NCBI RefSeq assembly: GCF_001042475.2
Contig: NZ_LECW02000023.1
Span: 1-45,134 of the forward strand
From: Bacillus glycinifermentans
Lineage (GTDB): Bacteria > Bacillota > Bacilli > Bacillales > Bacillaceae
DNA length: 45,134 nt
Reading direction: 5' to 3'
Part shown: one piece after another, positions 39,619 through 45,134 of the stretch
How positions within the stretch are numbered: position 1 is the stretch's first letter
Layout of the letters: every line of letters starts with the position of its first letter
Program-made: the position numbers and the translations under genes
Notes under the pieces: model-generated
Databases searched by the model: none
The model's input: only the letters and a program-made list of their open reading frames with translations
Told to the model about the DNA's origin: nothing

Positions 39619-39960
39619 TTGAATAATGCCAGTAATGTATTGAGACTAAAAAGAGCAGAAAAAAAGTATACATTAGATACCGTTGCGAAATTTGCTGGAG
39701 TTTCAACGAACTATATTGCTAAGCTCGAGAAAGGTGCAAGCTCTAACCCAGCCGACGAAGTCATTGTTAAATTGGCAAGAACTCTAGGTCTAGACGAAGA
39801 TTGGCTTTTCTATGCCTTTGATAAGATTCCATTATCGACTAGAAAAGTGCTCAAGGCTAATCCAACCTTGGCTAAAGCGATTTCGGAAATATCGGGTGAT
39901 GAGAATCTGACAGATCTTGAAAAAGAAGAGTTTCTCACACGAACAATCGACTGTTTTTAA
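39619..39960 (+). CDS. XRE-family transcriptional regulator (113 aa)
   Basis: Helix-turn-helix XRE domain over residues 5-62: LRLKRAEKKYTLDTVAKFAG, VSTNYIAKLEKGASSNPADE, VIVKLARTLGLDEDWLFYAF. A C-terminal helical region (STRKVLKANPTLAKAISEIS...LEKEEFLTRTIDCF) probably dimerises. TTG 39619 has AAGGAGGT ten bases upstream. A palindrome (CTGTTT/AAACAG) overlaps the stop codon. It likely controls nearby genes or transfer, as XRE repressors do on Bacillus conjugative elements (inference). Confidence 0.85.
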   Translation: MNNASNVLRLKRAEKKYTLDTVAKFAGVSTNYIAKLEKGASSNPADEVIVKLARTLGLDEDWLFYAFDKIPLSTRKVLKANPTLAKAISEISGDENLTDLEKEEFLTRTIDCF

Positions 39961-39991
39961 ACAGTTTTCAGAAACAAAACAAGGGAAGATT

Positions 39992-40108
39992 ATGATGACA
40001 ATTGAAAATGACAGAAATGAGAACAAAAGAGTTCAAGATGCTAATGGATCGTTAGATTTCAAAAGATACGTTGATGTTAATGCGTTTCCTGAACACTACC
40101 GTCAATGA
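39992..40108 (+). CDS. Small ORF of 38 aa
   Basis: AAGGGAAG precedes ATG 39992. The peptide MMTIENDRNENKRVQDANGS, LDFKRYVDVNAFPEHYRQ is polar and ends at TGA 40106. It follows the XRE gene by 31 bases and converges on the truncated peptidase-like ORF. Plausible but unproven. Confidence 0.4.
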   Translation: MMTIENDRNENKRVQDANGSLDFKRYVDVNAFPEHYRQ

Positions 40109-40336
40109 TCTAATTTCAGGATAATGTCCTGCACCCCTAATTTCTAAATATTCACTACTACTAGTTGCCATTCCAGCATGTCCAACAATCCCCTTTGAAA
40201 AGGCATCACTCGTAACTAAAATATCACCGGCTTTAGCCTTAGTACCATTCGGATAATTAAAAGCTGATGCTTCAACAGTAAAAACAGATAACATCAAAAC
40301 AAAAAACAAAACCAAAGAACAAATTTTTTTGATCAC
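40106..40336 (-). pseudogene. Truncated secreted NlpC/YiiX-like protein
   Basis: GTG 40336 has AAAGGGGG upstream and begins a signal peptide (IKKICSLVLFFVLMLSVFTV, EASAF). Then GTKAKAGDILVTSDAFSKGI, VGHAGMATSSSEYLEIRGAG resembles the start of permuted NlpC/P60 or YiiX-type domains (GD-I-hydrophobic and GHAG-hydrophobic motifs). The family needs well over 100 further residues. Here homology-like sequence ends near IRSLTVV and the frame runs into the opposite gene (to 40052). The gene is a 5' fragment. Confidence 0.6.
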
Positions 40337-40412
40337 AATTAACCCCCTTTCTAAATCCAATAAATAATAATATAGTTATTATAATGCAATTTAAATAGAA
40401 TAGGTGGTATTT

Positions 40413-40742
40413 ATGAAAAAAATATGCAAAATTGTAATTTTTATAATAATGCTAGGTCTATCTCTTAAAGGTTTATATAGCTTTTACCAAGATTTTTTTT
40501 ACGGAAACCCTGAAAAAATTAAACAATCAGAAGAAATAATGAGAGACTATTTATACAAAGAGAAAGGCTACGACAGAGAAGATATTGAAAACATATATGG
40601 CTTTTATAATTACACACAAGCCAAAGGTAAAAAATACGCCGGAACTGTAATTATGAATGATAAAAAACACACCATGTATGATTATGAAGTACATAATGGT
40701 AAAATTTTTGAATTAGATGATATACCAAAAAAAAGAGACTAA
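40413..40742 (+). CDS. DUF3139-family membrane-anchored protein (109 aa)
   Basis: MKKICKIVIFIIMLGLSLKG is a signal anchor. The outer part has YLYKEKGYDREDIENIYGFY, TVIMNDKKHTMYDYEVHNGK and IFELDDIPKK, the order I associate with DUF3139 (K-G-Y, then I, then a strand ending in Y-x-Y). ATG 40413 has AGGTGG upstream; GTG 40404 is rejected. A strong terminator follows. Role unknown. Confidence 0.7.
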   Translation: MKKICKIVIFIIMLGLSLKGLYSFYQDFFYGNPEKIKQSEEIMRDYLYKEKGYDREDIENIYGFYNYTQAKGKKYAGTVIMNDKKHTMYDYEVHNGKIFELDDIPKKRD

Positions 40743-40768
40743 GTACCATCGTTTTTTAAAGAGAGAAG

Positions 40769-40803
40769 AAAAGCAGATTCCCTTATAGAATCTGCTTTTT
40801 ATT
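40769..40803 (+). terminator. Terminator of the DUF3139 gene
   Basis: AAGCAGATTC pairs with GAATCTGCTT around a seven-base loop, then TTTATTT. The IS right end begins eight bases later, so this region is also the guide flank of that element. Confidence 0.85.
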
Positions 40804-40810
40804 TGACTAT

Positions 40811-40930
40811 TTGAGACTCCCACGACTGAAGTCGCAAGCCCTACACCTTATGGTGTGACGGGTGGGATTCTTGAATGACTAAACGTTCGCAGTCCATTTC
40901 TGTTTTGAACAGCCTTCAAGATAAGGGTAT
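40811..40930 (-). ncRNA. TnpB guide RNA (omega/reRNA) of the tnpB element
   Basis: Downstream of tnpB on the minus strand: cttgaaggctgttcaaaaca, then aatggactgcgaacg, tcattcaagaatccc and a terminal arm CCCAC...GTGGG. Its inner hairpins (ACACC/GGTGT; GACT/AGTC) differ in sequence from those of the MITE copies, but the outer arm and the upstream core are kept, which supports a selected RNA structure. The guide would read atagtcaaataaaaagca from the flank. Confidence 0.65.
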
Positions 40931-40965
40931 CTCATTACCCCTCCTAAGACAGTGCATATAGCATC

Positions 40966-41712
40966 TTAGGCTGGCTGACTGTTACCATCAACCACAGGTG
41001 CATATTGAATATTCATAGCACCGACTAAATCACGATGTTTTTCGAATCCGCACTTACACTTGTATTTTCTATCTTGTGCTTTATTCTTTTCATGGCACTT
41101 AGGACACGTTTGACTTGTGTATGCAGGATTCACATACTCAACTTTAATACCTTCTAAATTCGCTTTATATTCAATGAATTGAGTCAGGCGATAGAATGAC
41201 CAGCTATGCAAGTTTTTTTCGTTTTTACGGCTTGTTCTTGCCGTCTGTCTAATATTCGCTAATTGTTCTAAGCGAATGACAGATATGTTGTTTTCTTTAG
41301 CAAAGTTGACAATTGCACGACTAACCTTATGGTCTTGGTCTTTCATCCAGCGTTGCTCTTTATCTTTCGATCTGCGAATAGCATTTAACTTTTTCTTTTT
41401 GCCTAACACTTTGCGCTCAGAGCGAAATTTACGCTTTACGTATTTGTTTTGTCTGCCGTTGCCAAAGAAACGCACCTTTTCATCATCTGTTACAGCAACA
41501 GCAGGAACTTTAAGCCCTAAATCTACTCCCATTCTTTTTGTTCCTGTTTTTTCGCTTGTAGGAATAGTGACTGAAATTTGAGCAATCCATTTACCTGACT
41601 TTTGCGTGATACGAAGTGCGCCTAGCTTGTGCTTGAGCAAATCAAAGTTACGATTGTCTTTGTCAACCAACCTCACTATCATCCCATGTCTAAGACGGGC
41701 TACGCCCTGCAT
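40966..41712 (-). pseudogene. tnpB: tnpB lacking its 5' third, RuvC residues intact
   Basis: The frame encodes 248 residues; TnpB is usually 370-400. The RuvC core is complete. GVDLGLKVPAVAV gives the first Asp, SVIRLEQLANI the Glu, and KHRDLVGAMNI the last Asp. The zinc finger is CPKCHEKN...CKCGF. The N-terminal guide-RNA/TAM recognition region is missing. The first 16 codons (MQGVARLRHGMIVRLV) are read from the left-end hairpin, with no ribosome site. The protein is probably not made or not functional as a guided nuclease. Confidence 0.85.
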
Positions 41713-41755
41713 GGGCTTTCTCGGAAAATCTGTAAATCACCATCCAAAATAGCAA

Positions 41756-41784
41756 AACCCCTCGTTATCTTCCGACGAAGGGTT
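41756..41784. terminator. Terminator of the 41795 gene
   Basis: AACCCCTCGT and ACGAAGGGTT form a ten-position stem with one wobble; the minus-strand tail is TTGCTATTTT. Moderate terminator. Confidence 0.55.
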
Positions 41785-41794
41785 AACTTTTGTT

Positions 41795-41980
41795 CTATTC
41801 ACTTTTAGGCGGTCTGTTTTGATCCTTTGACTTTGTGAATTTTGTTGAATATCCAGCGGCCAACAAAAAGACAATAGCAAGGATATATCCTAAGATGCCT
41901 TGGTTGAAAACGAATATTGAAATCAAATTAGATGCTATGGCTAAAATGATAAAGATTATTGTGTATATGTTTAAACGCAT
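41795..41980 (-). CDS. Small two-helix membrane protein (61 aa)
   Basis: Helices IYTIIFIILAIASNLISIFV and LGYILAIVFLLAAGYS are followed by a basic tail (TKFTKSKDQNRPPKSE). ATG 41980 has AAGGGAGG upstream, a strong site. The gene sits next to the tnpB element's left end. Function unknown. Confidence 0.65.
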   Translation of the reverse strand: MRLNIYTIIFIILAIASNLISIFVFNQGILGYILAIVFLLAAGYSTKFTKSKDQNRPPKSE

Positions 41981-42053
41981 GTAGGGAAACCTCCCTTATA
42001 TAGATTTCTTGAACATTGTATCATTTGAGAATCCAAAAAGAAAAGAAGCCAAT

Positions 42054-42122
42054 ATTACAAAACATAATACAATTGACTAAAAGTATATAAAATAACAAAA
42101 AACCACCCGATTATAGGTGGTT
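42054..42122. repeat. 69-bp repeat holding a terminator, copy 2
   Basis: Identical to 36449-36517. The minus-strand hairpin TAACC-type stem (ACCACC/GGTGGT) with TTTTTT closes the glutaredoxin-like fragment at 42111, whose stop codon lies inside the hairpin. Confidence 0.85.
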
Positions 42123-42227
42123 TTTTGAAACATCCTTTTCTTCATACTCAATATTCTGTTCATCAAACCATTCTTTTTGTTTCTGACAATAGAAACATTT
42201 CTCGTCGGAATATAAGAATACCAACAT
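42111..42227 (-). pseudogene. Truncated glutaredoxin-like fragment (38 aa)
   Basis: ATG 42227 has GGAAGGTGAG upstream. The peptide MLVFLYSDEKCFYCQKQKEW, FDEQNIEYEEKDVSKNHL has the C-x-x-C of glutaredoxins (CFYC) and the typical LxxxxIxYExxDV second strand, about half of a glutaredoxin. It stops inside the 69-bp repeat, so the C-terminal half was probably replaced. The same frame is open upstream to about 42290 (KSLWRYGKPFEINDYYREGE) without a start, so the N-terminus may be cut too. Confidence 0.6.
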
Positions 42228-42298
42228 TCTCTCACCTTCCCTATAATAGTCGTTAATTTCAAACGGTTTCCCATACCGCCAAAGAGACTTTCATACAT

Positions 42299-42640
42299 TT
42301 AAAGAGCAAAATTAATCTCAAAAAACAACCGCTTGCCTCACCCTTTTCTACGATGATTGAAATTCACCAAAGCTTAAGTCTCTTTTTAATCTCCTTATCT
42401 TTTCTAAAAAATAAAACAAATCATTTTAATTATTCAAAATAACACTCTCCCCTTAACCAGTTAACGAATCTTTACCGTGTTGATCTCACAAGTTGTTCTC
42501 CTGTCCGAAAAGAGGTTTTCCATAACATTCTATAACCCACTTATAATGCTTTATAGCAGATCCATAACGCTTCACATCACCAAATCAATCCATAGCGGCA
42601 CCCTTGATATGGTTGCTACGATCTCTTCGTAATCAATCGA
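42299..42640. other. Gene-less AT-rich region with short repeats
   Basis: No ORF with a ribosome site is seen. Variants of CCATAAC occur near 42530 (CCATAACATTC), 42570 (CCATAACGCTT) and 42592 (CCATAGCGG), with TATAACCC and TATAATGCTTTATAGC between. CCAGTTAACG lies near 42459. The spacing (about 20-40 bases) is loosely iteron-like but irregular, so an origin cannot be claimed. Confidence 0.35.
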
Positions 42641-42646
42641 ACTTAA

Positions 42647-42675
42647 TTGACAAATAATATAATGTTTTTTATAAT
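42647..42675 (+). promoter_or_regulatory. Consensus sigma-A promoter
   Basis: TTGACA (42647-42652), 17 bases, TATAAT (42670-42675), 35 bases before the GTG start at 42710. Confidence 0.85.
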
Positions 42676-42709
42676 AATTATAAAAATAAACTCTGAAGGG
42701 ATGTTTTGT

Positions 42710-43048
42710 GTGAAAGACTTAAAAAGTTTAAAAGACGAAATAATTGAAGAAGGTTATAGTTTTACTGAGAATCCAAGGGAAGCCCTCTATATTCTTAGTG
42801 ATGGAACAATGATTAGTGGTGATTTCGACTGCGGAATCCGAGGAACTGACCACAGAATGATCGAATCGTTTGTAGAAGGTGCTGACCGAGATGACGAGTC
42901 TATATTCTGGAATATCGTACACTATGAGCTCAAGCTGGTAAGAACAGTACCTGAGACTATGGTTGCATTAATTGGAACAAAACAAACCCCGACAGCAGAA
43001 CAGAAGCGGATCTTAAGTGATGCTGGATACAAAATTGAAAAATACTAA
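42710..43048 (+). CDS. Acidic hypothetical protein (112 aa)
   Basis: GTG 42710 is chosen because GAAGGGA ends ten bases upstream; ATG 42701 is too close to it, and the frame before that overlaps the promoter. The product is acidic and alpha/beta-like: SLKDEIIEEGYSFTENPREA, LYILSDGTMISGDFDCGIRG, TDHRMIESFVEGADRD, then VPETMVALIGTKQTPTAEQK. It resembles small plasmid or phage proteins of unknown role. A single-gene unit with its own promoter and terminator. Confidence 0.7.
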   Translation: MKDLKSLKDEIIEEGYSFTENPREALYILSDGTMISGDFDCGIRGTDHRMIESFVEGADRDDESIFWNIVHYELKLVRTVPETMVALIGTKQTPTAEQKRILSDAGYKIEKY

Positions 43049-43064
43049 ACTTATGTTAAACATA

Positions 43065-43087
43065 CCGCCTTTTTTGGCGGCTTTTTA
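43065..43087 (+). terminator. Terminator of the 42710 gene
   Basis: CCGCC-TTTTTT-GGCGG followed by CTTTTTA. Confidence 0.85.
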
Positions 43088-43096
43088 TTTCACAAC

Positions 43097-43130
43097 GTAA
43101 AAAGTCATCCCAATGATCGGGATGACTTTT
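43097..43130. terminator. Terminator of the MazF-like gene
   Basis: AAAAGTCATCCC and GGGATGACTTTT form a 12-pair stem; on the minus strand it ends TTTTTA. The interval 43131-43280 shows no further feature. Confidence 0.8.
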
Positions 43131-43280
43131 CCTTTTGCCATGTTTTTTCACATGGTAAGTTAAGTTTTTATGTGGCCGCATCATAAGCATCATTGCTTAA
43201 AGGGCATTATTTATTTTGGTTCTTATAAAGCACTGATATGCTAATCTTTACGCTAATTATATAGCGTATTCGCTTAAAAA

Positions 43281-43898
43281 TCAAGGAGAAACTTCACTTT
43301 TCTCAGTATTCTGTTGGGTTATCTTAATTTTTGTAAACATTTTTACGATTTTTTCGTCGATTAAATCCATCTGATCATCAGTCAATTTAAAAGCTTGATG
43401 ATTTGCTTTTTTAGGTTTAAAGATTCTCAGTTTGCTTATCGGTCTCATTTGATTCATTTTTGCAAAAGATTTCTTATCGTTTAGACCAGAAATGTTGCCT
43501 AAATACACAGTTTCGGGATGCAAATCATCCGGAGTTTGTCCTTCCTTTAAAGACGAGAGAGGAATTACGTTTAACATCGGGTTACTTTTGGAATCATTTT
43601 TAACAACCACGGCATAGTGCAATCCACCAAACTCAGCTCCTACATTAAACCCAAAATGAGCTAGAACTATATCTCCCCGTTTGTATCTCTTTAATCTTTT
43701 CGGATCAAAGTTTGTTTCCCAAACAAGATATTGGTTTTGTTGTTGGATCCAATCTAAGAATATAGTACCTCGTTTTACATCCATGTTTTCAACAATAAAC
43801 ATCAAATCGTTGAGCAACGATTGATTTCTTTTCATTTGAATTGTATCTTGGCCTATTATTTCAGGCTCGATAACCGGATTAGTCTCATTTTTACTCAT
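43281..43898 (-). CDS. PemK/MazF-family protein with extended N-terminus
   Basis: 205 aa, against about 115 for MazF. The core begins near residue 70: RYKRGDIVLAHFGFNVGAEF, GGLHYAVVVKNDSKSNPMLN, VIPLSS, then later FAKMNQMRPISKLRI, the MazF pattern RGDI-hydrophobic, G-R/L-H/P-hydrophobic and the Q-x-R-x-I-x-K-like strand. The N-terminal 70 residues (helical, with DLMFIVENMDVKRGTIFLDW) are not part of MazF. ATG 43898 has AGGGGG upstream. No antitoxin-like ORF is adjacent, so it may be a solitary ribonuclease-fold regulator rather than a classic toxin. Confidence 0.75.
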   Translation of the reverse strand: MSKNETNPVIEPEIIGQDTIQMKRNQSLLNDLMFIVENMDVKRGTIFLDWIQQQNQYLVWETNFDPKRLKRYKRGDIVLAHFGFNVGAEFGGLHYAVVVKNDSKSNPMLNVIPLSSLKEGQTPDDLHPETVYLGNISGLNDKKSFAKMNQMRPISKLRIFKPKKANHQAFKLTDDQMDLIDEKIVKMFTKIKITQQNTEKSEVSP

Positions 43899-44132
43899 AA
43901 TTTTCCCCCTATCGACTCCATTTTACAACTTTGTTTGTTGTCAGGGGAATATGTTTTTTTATGCACAACTACAAATACTGATACCCGAGATCATCTTCTT
44001 TGCCCTTCCGGTTTTAGAGACTTTCAGAATCGAGAAACGGCAATACAATTTCTCATTCACTTGGGAACAGGTTTGTTTTGATAGAAAAAAACAAAAAGAC
44101 AACATCACCCATAGAAGTGATATTGTCTTTTT
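43899..44132. other. Stretch without a convincing gene, ends in a strong hairpin
   Basis: A plus-strand frame from ATG 43951 (MFFYAQLQILIPEIIFFALP...) has AGGGG upstream, but its codons run through the terminator at 44093-44132, so I doubt it. The hairpin is AAAAAGACAA...TTGTCTTTTT with inner ATCAC/GTGAT and works on either strand. From 44133 to 44242 nothing is evident. Confidence 0.5.
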
Positions 44133-44242
44133 AATGTTGTGAAGAAATGATAATGATACTCCTGCATTATACAAAAGTCTCTTCTTCGCTGTCTATATAT
44201 TTCTAAATTCCGTACCAGATAACTACGATTCCCCAATACAAA

Positions 44243-44371
44243 TCAAACGGACAGAATAAAACACGTTACTATGAATAAGACTAATCCTGCTATTACCCCT
44301 CCAGCAAGCAACATTCCCAAAAATTCATTTAAAAAATTTGGTTTTTCTTGAGTTTCTTGATAAAATTTCAT
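44243..44371 (-). CDS. Small membrane peptide (42 aa)
   Basis: ATG 44371 has GGAGG at eight bases. MKFYQETQEKPNFLNEF precedes one membrane helix (LGMLLAGGVIAGLVLFIVTC, FILSV). The longer frame to 44455 runs through the leader hairpins and is rejected. It resembles small membrane proteins of phages and plasmids; function unknown. Confidence 0.6.
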   Translation of the reverse strand: MKFYQETQEKPNFLNEFLGMLLAGGVIAGLVLFIVTCFILSV

Positions 44372-44535
44372 TACTCGAAACCTCCGTATGTTATTTAGGA
44401 GGGGGGCAACCCTCCTAGATGGCTTAAAGAGCGTTTTGGGTGTCGTACAGTGCATATGAGTGAGGTAATCCTAGCTATCTCCTCATATGCTCGTTTCTTG
44501 TAAAACGAATCCTAAGTGTATTTAAGCAATCTTTA
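44372..44535 (-). promoter_or_regulatory. Structured leader with three hairpins
   Basis: Minus-strand order: CGTTT/AAACG near 44492-44509, then GCATATGAG/CTCATATGC (nine pairs, 44452-44492), then AGGAGGG/CCCTCCT (44398-44420), and the 42-residue gene's ribosome site. Three successive stems in 160 bases with no ORF suggest a structured 5' untranslated region. The last stem carries a ribosome-site-like AGGAGG and sits about 25 bases from the start. Confidence 0.5.
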
Positions 44536-44760
44536 CTAACTAATCTCGATACGCTCATATCCTCGTTCTAAAATCCTTTCCATTTTGATAGGATCAACAA
44601 AATTCAAAGGTTCAATTCTCGAAATATAAGCTCGAAATCTATAGGCCTCAGCATGTATTTCGAGAATTTTTTGTTTATCTCCCTTCATTTCACTCAGCCA
44701 TAAATCTAGAGCTTCTGCCACCTCTGGAGTGACAAATTCCTTTTCAGCCAACACACTCAT
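44536..44760 (-). CDS. Small acidic hypothetical protein (74 aa)
   Basis: ATG 44760 is embedded in GAGGAGGATGAG and overlaps the stop of the upstream gene (TGA 44757), so translation is coupled. The product is helical: EKEFVTPEVAEALDLWLSEM, KGDKQKILEIHAEAYRFRAY, PIKMERILERGYERIEIS. It looks like the small regulatory or accessory proteins of phages. Unknown family. Confidence 0.65.
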   Translation of the reverse strand: MSVLAEKEFVTPEVAEALDLWLSEMKGDKQKILEIHAEAYRFRAYISRIEPLNFVDPIKMERILERGYERIEIS

Positions 44761-45063
44761 CCTCCTCGATTATGAAAATTGACTCCTCCATAAAAATCAA
44801 CAGCTTTTTCTGTCTCATCCTCTATATTTAAGCGGTATCCTTTTTCTTTTTTTATATTGAATGTAGGTAGTGAAGCTTTCGAAACCGAATTCCTTCGCAA
44901 CTTCTTCCTCTGATAATCCTTTCTCCATTCTCGATAGCCACTCTTTAAATGAAAATTCAACATAATTCGAATTGTAATCATCAATACCATTTTCCTTTTT
45001 CCATTTCGATAGAGTGCTTGGCGATATGTGGAGTTCACGATCAGCAATTTCCCTGTCTGTCAT
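44757..45063 (-). pseudogene. Helix-turn-helix protein with a frameshift at an A7 run
   Basis: ATG 45063 opens MTDREIADRELHISPSTLSK, WKKENGIDDYNSNYVEFSFK, EWLSRMEKGLSEEEVAKEFG, a helix-turn-helix of the terminase-small-subunit or transposase-like kind. That frame ends at 44815 (PLKYRG). From the AAAAAAAG run near 44848-44855 another frame continues with protein-like sequence (YRLNIEDETEKAVDFYGGVN, FHNRGG) to TGA 44757, which overlaps the next start. One base more or less in the run would give a single product of about 100 residues. Sequencing error, decay or A-run slippage are all possible. Confidence 0.6.
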
Positions 45064-45120
45064 CCGAGAACTAAGTTCATAATATAGCTCACCCGTAAAA
45101 CCTATATAGTCGAGAACTAT

Positions 45121-45134
45121 TTAGCCCCCTAATG
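45121..45134. other. Half of an inverted repeat completed by bases 1-16
   Basis: The last bases (ttagccccctaatg) and the first (aaaattagggggttaa) would pair over 13 positions (one G-T) around a GAAA loop if the ends were joined. This suits a circular molecule opened at this point. The stretch 45064-45120 is the upstream region of the HTH gene, with AGTTCTCG repeated twice on the minus strand as a possible operator. Confidence 0.4.

Larger units (their letters stand above)
40811..41731 (-). mobile_element. IS608-like element with 5'-truncated tnpB (921 bp)
   Basis: In reverse orientation the left end starts after TTAC (gtaa at 41732-41735) with agattttccga and the CCCATG/CATGGG hairpin. The right end finishes with TCAA (ttga at 40811-40814). 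tnpA is absent and tnpB lacks its 5' third, as the left end is fused to the middle of the gene. Full tnpB-only elements are about 1.3-1.4 kb. The left end is near-identical to those at 897 and 30838, so the element is the likely source of the MITE family here. Confidence 0.85.

Noticed and set aside
43951..44142. 63-codon hydrophobic frame as a type I toxin
   Set aside because: Its codons run through a strong terminator hairpin and no antisense promoter is evident.
44848..44855. Programmed frameshift at the A7 run of the HTH gene
   Set aside because: The zero-frame codons do not form a classical -1 slippery site with a stimulator; an indel is simpler, so only a possible slippage is noted.

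Overview
The window looks like a low-GC Firmicutes plasmid or other conjugative element, most likely from the Bacillus subtilis/licheniformis/pumilus group. The signs are near-consensus sigma-A promoters (TTGACA-N17-TATAAT), strong GGAGG ribosome sites with frequent TTG/GTG starts, an AbrB paralogue, a YdbS/YdbT-like pair, a Bacillus-type LexA box, and a Gram-positive type IV secretion (T4SS) set. No replication initiator, integrase or classical relaxase was recognised. The last and first bases can pair into a GAAA-capped hairpin, which would suit a closed circle of 45,134 bp; that is inference.

Layout. 1-9.5 kb is accessory DNA: four loci of stand-alone 'homing-endonuclease-associated repeat' proteins (one broken), a lipoprotein plus YdbS/YdbT-like membrane pair, a DUF2325 protein, an AbrB paralogue and small unknown genes. 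9.8-15.9 kb (minus) is an operon of an FtsK/TcpA-like coupling ATPase, a ParB-HNH fusion and an acidic protein with a receiver-like C-terminus. 16-18.7 kb holds small accessory genes. 18.7-27.4 kb (minus) is the T4SS core: VirB3/PrgI-topology protein, CpaE/TadZ-like ATPase with a degenerate P-loop, coiled-coil protein, VirB4, M23 peptidase, VirB8-topology protein and small proteins. 27.6-31 kb is a row of small genes on nearly identical promoters. 31-36.3 kb encodes a 1741-residue VirB6-like membrane protein. 36.5-45.1 kb is a mosaic of lipoprotein, SEC-C protein, LexA-controlled divergent promoters, XRE regulator, truncated TnpB element, MazF-like protein and gene fragments.

Two themes run through the window. 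First, IS608-like (IS200/IS605 superfamily) debris: one element with a 5'-truncated tnpB, a 194-bp MITE with both ends, a second composite, a solo right end and a solo left end. The right ends keep the TnpB guide-RNA (omega/reRNA) scaffold, and one has cut a host gene and supplies its new C-terminus. Second, compact regulation: terminator-plus-promoter cassettes with a shared extended -35 element, overlapping start/stop codons, and short leader ORFs ahead of several genes.

The most interesting system-level possibility is a relaxase-poor conjugation machine. It has TcpA, VirB4, a VirB6-like protein and an M23 hydrolase, with a ParB-HNH protein co-transcribed with the coupling ATPase and a TadZ-like ATPase in the channel operon. 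Several small genes carry single-base shifts, often in homopolymers next to the start codon; sequencing error must be excluded before calling them decayed.
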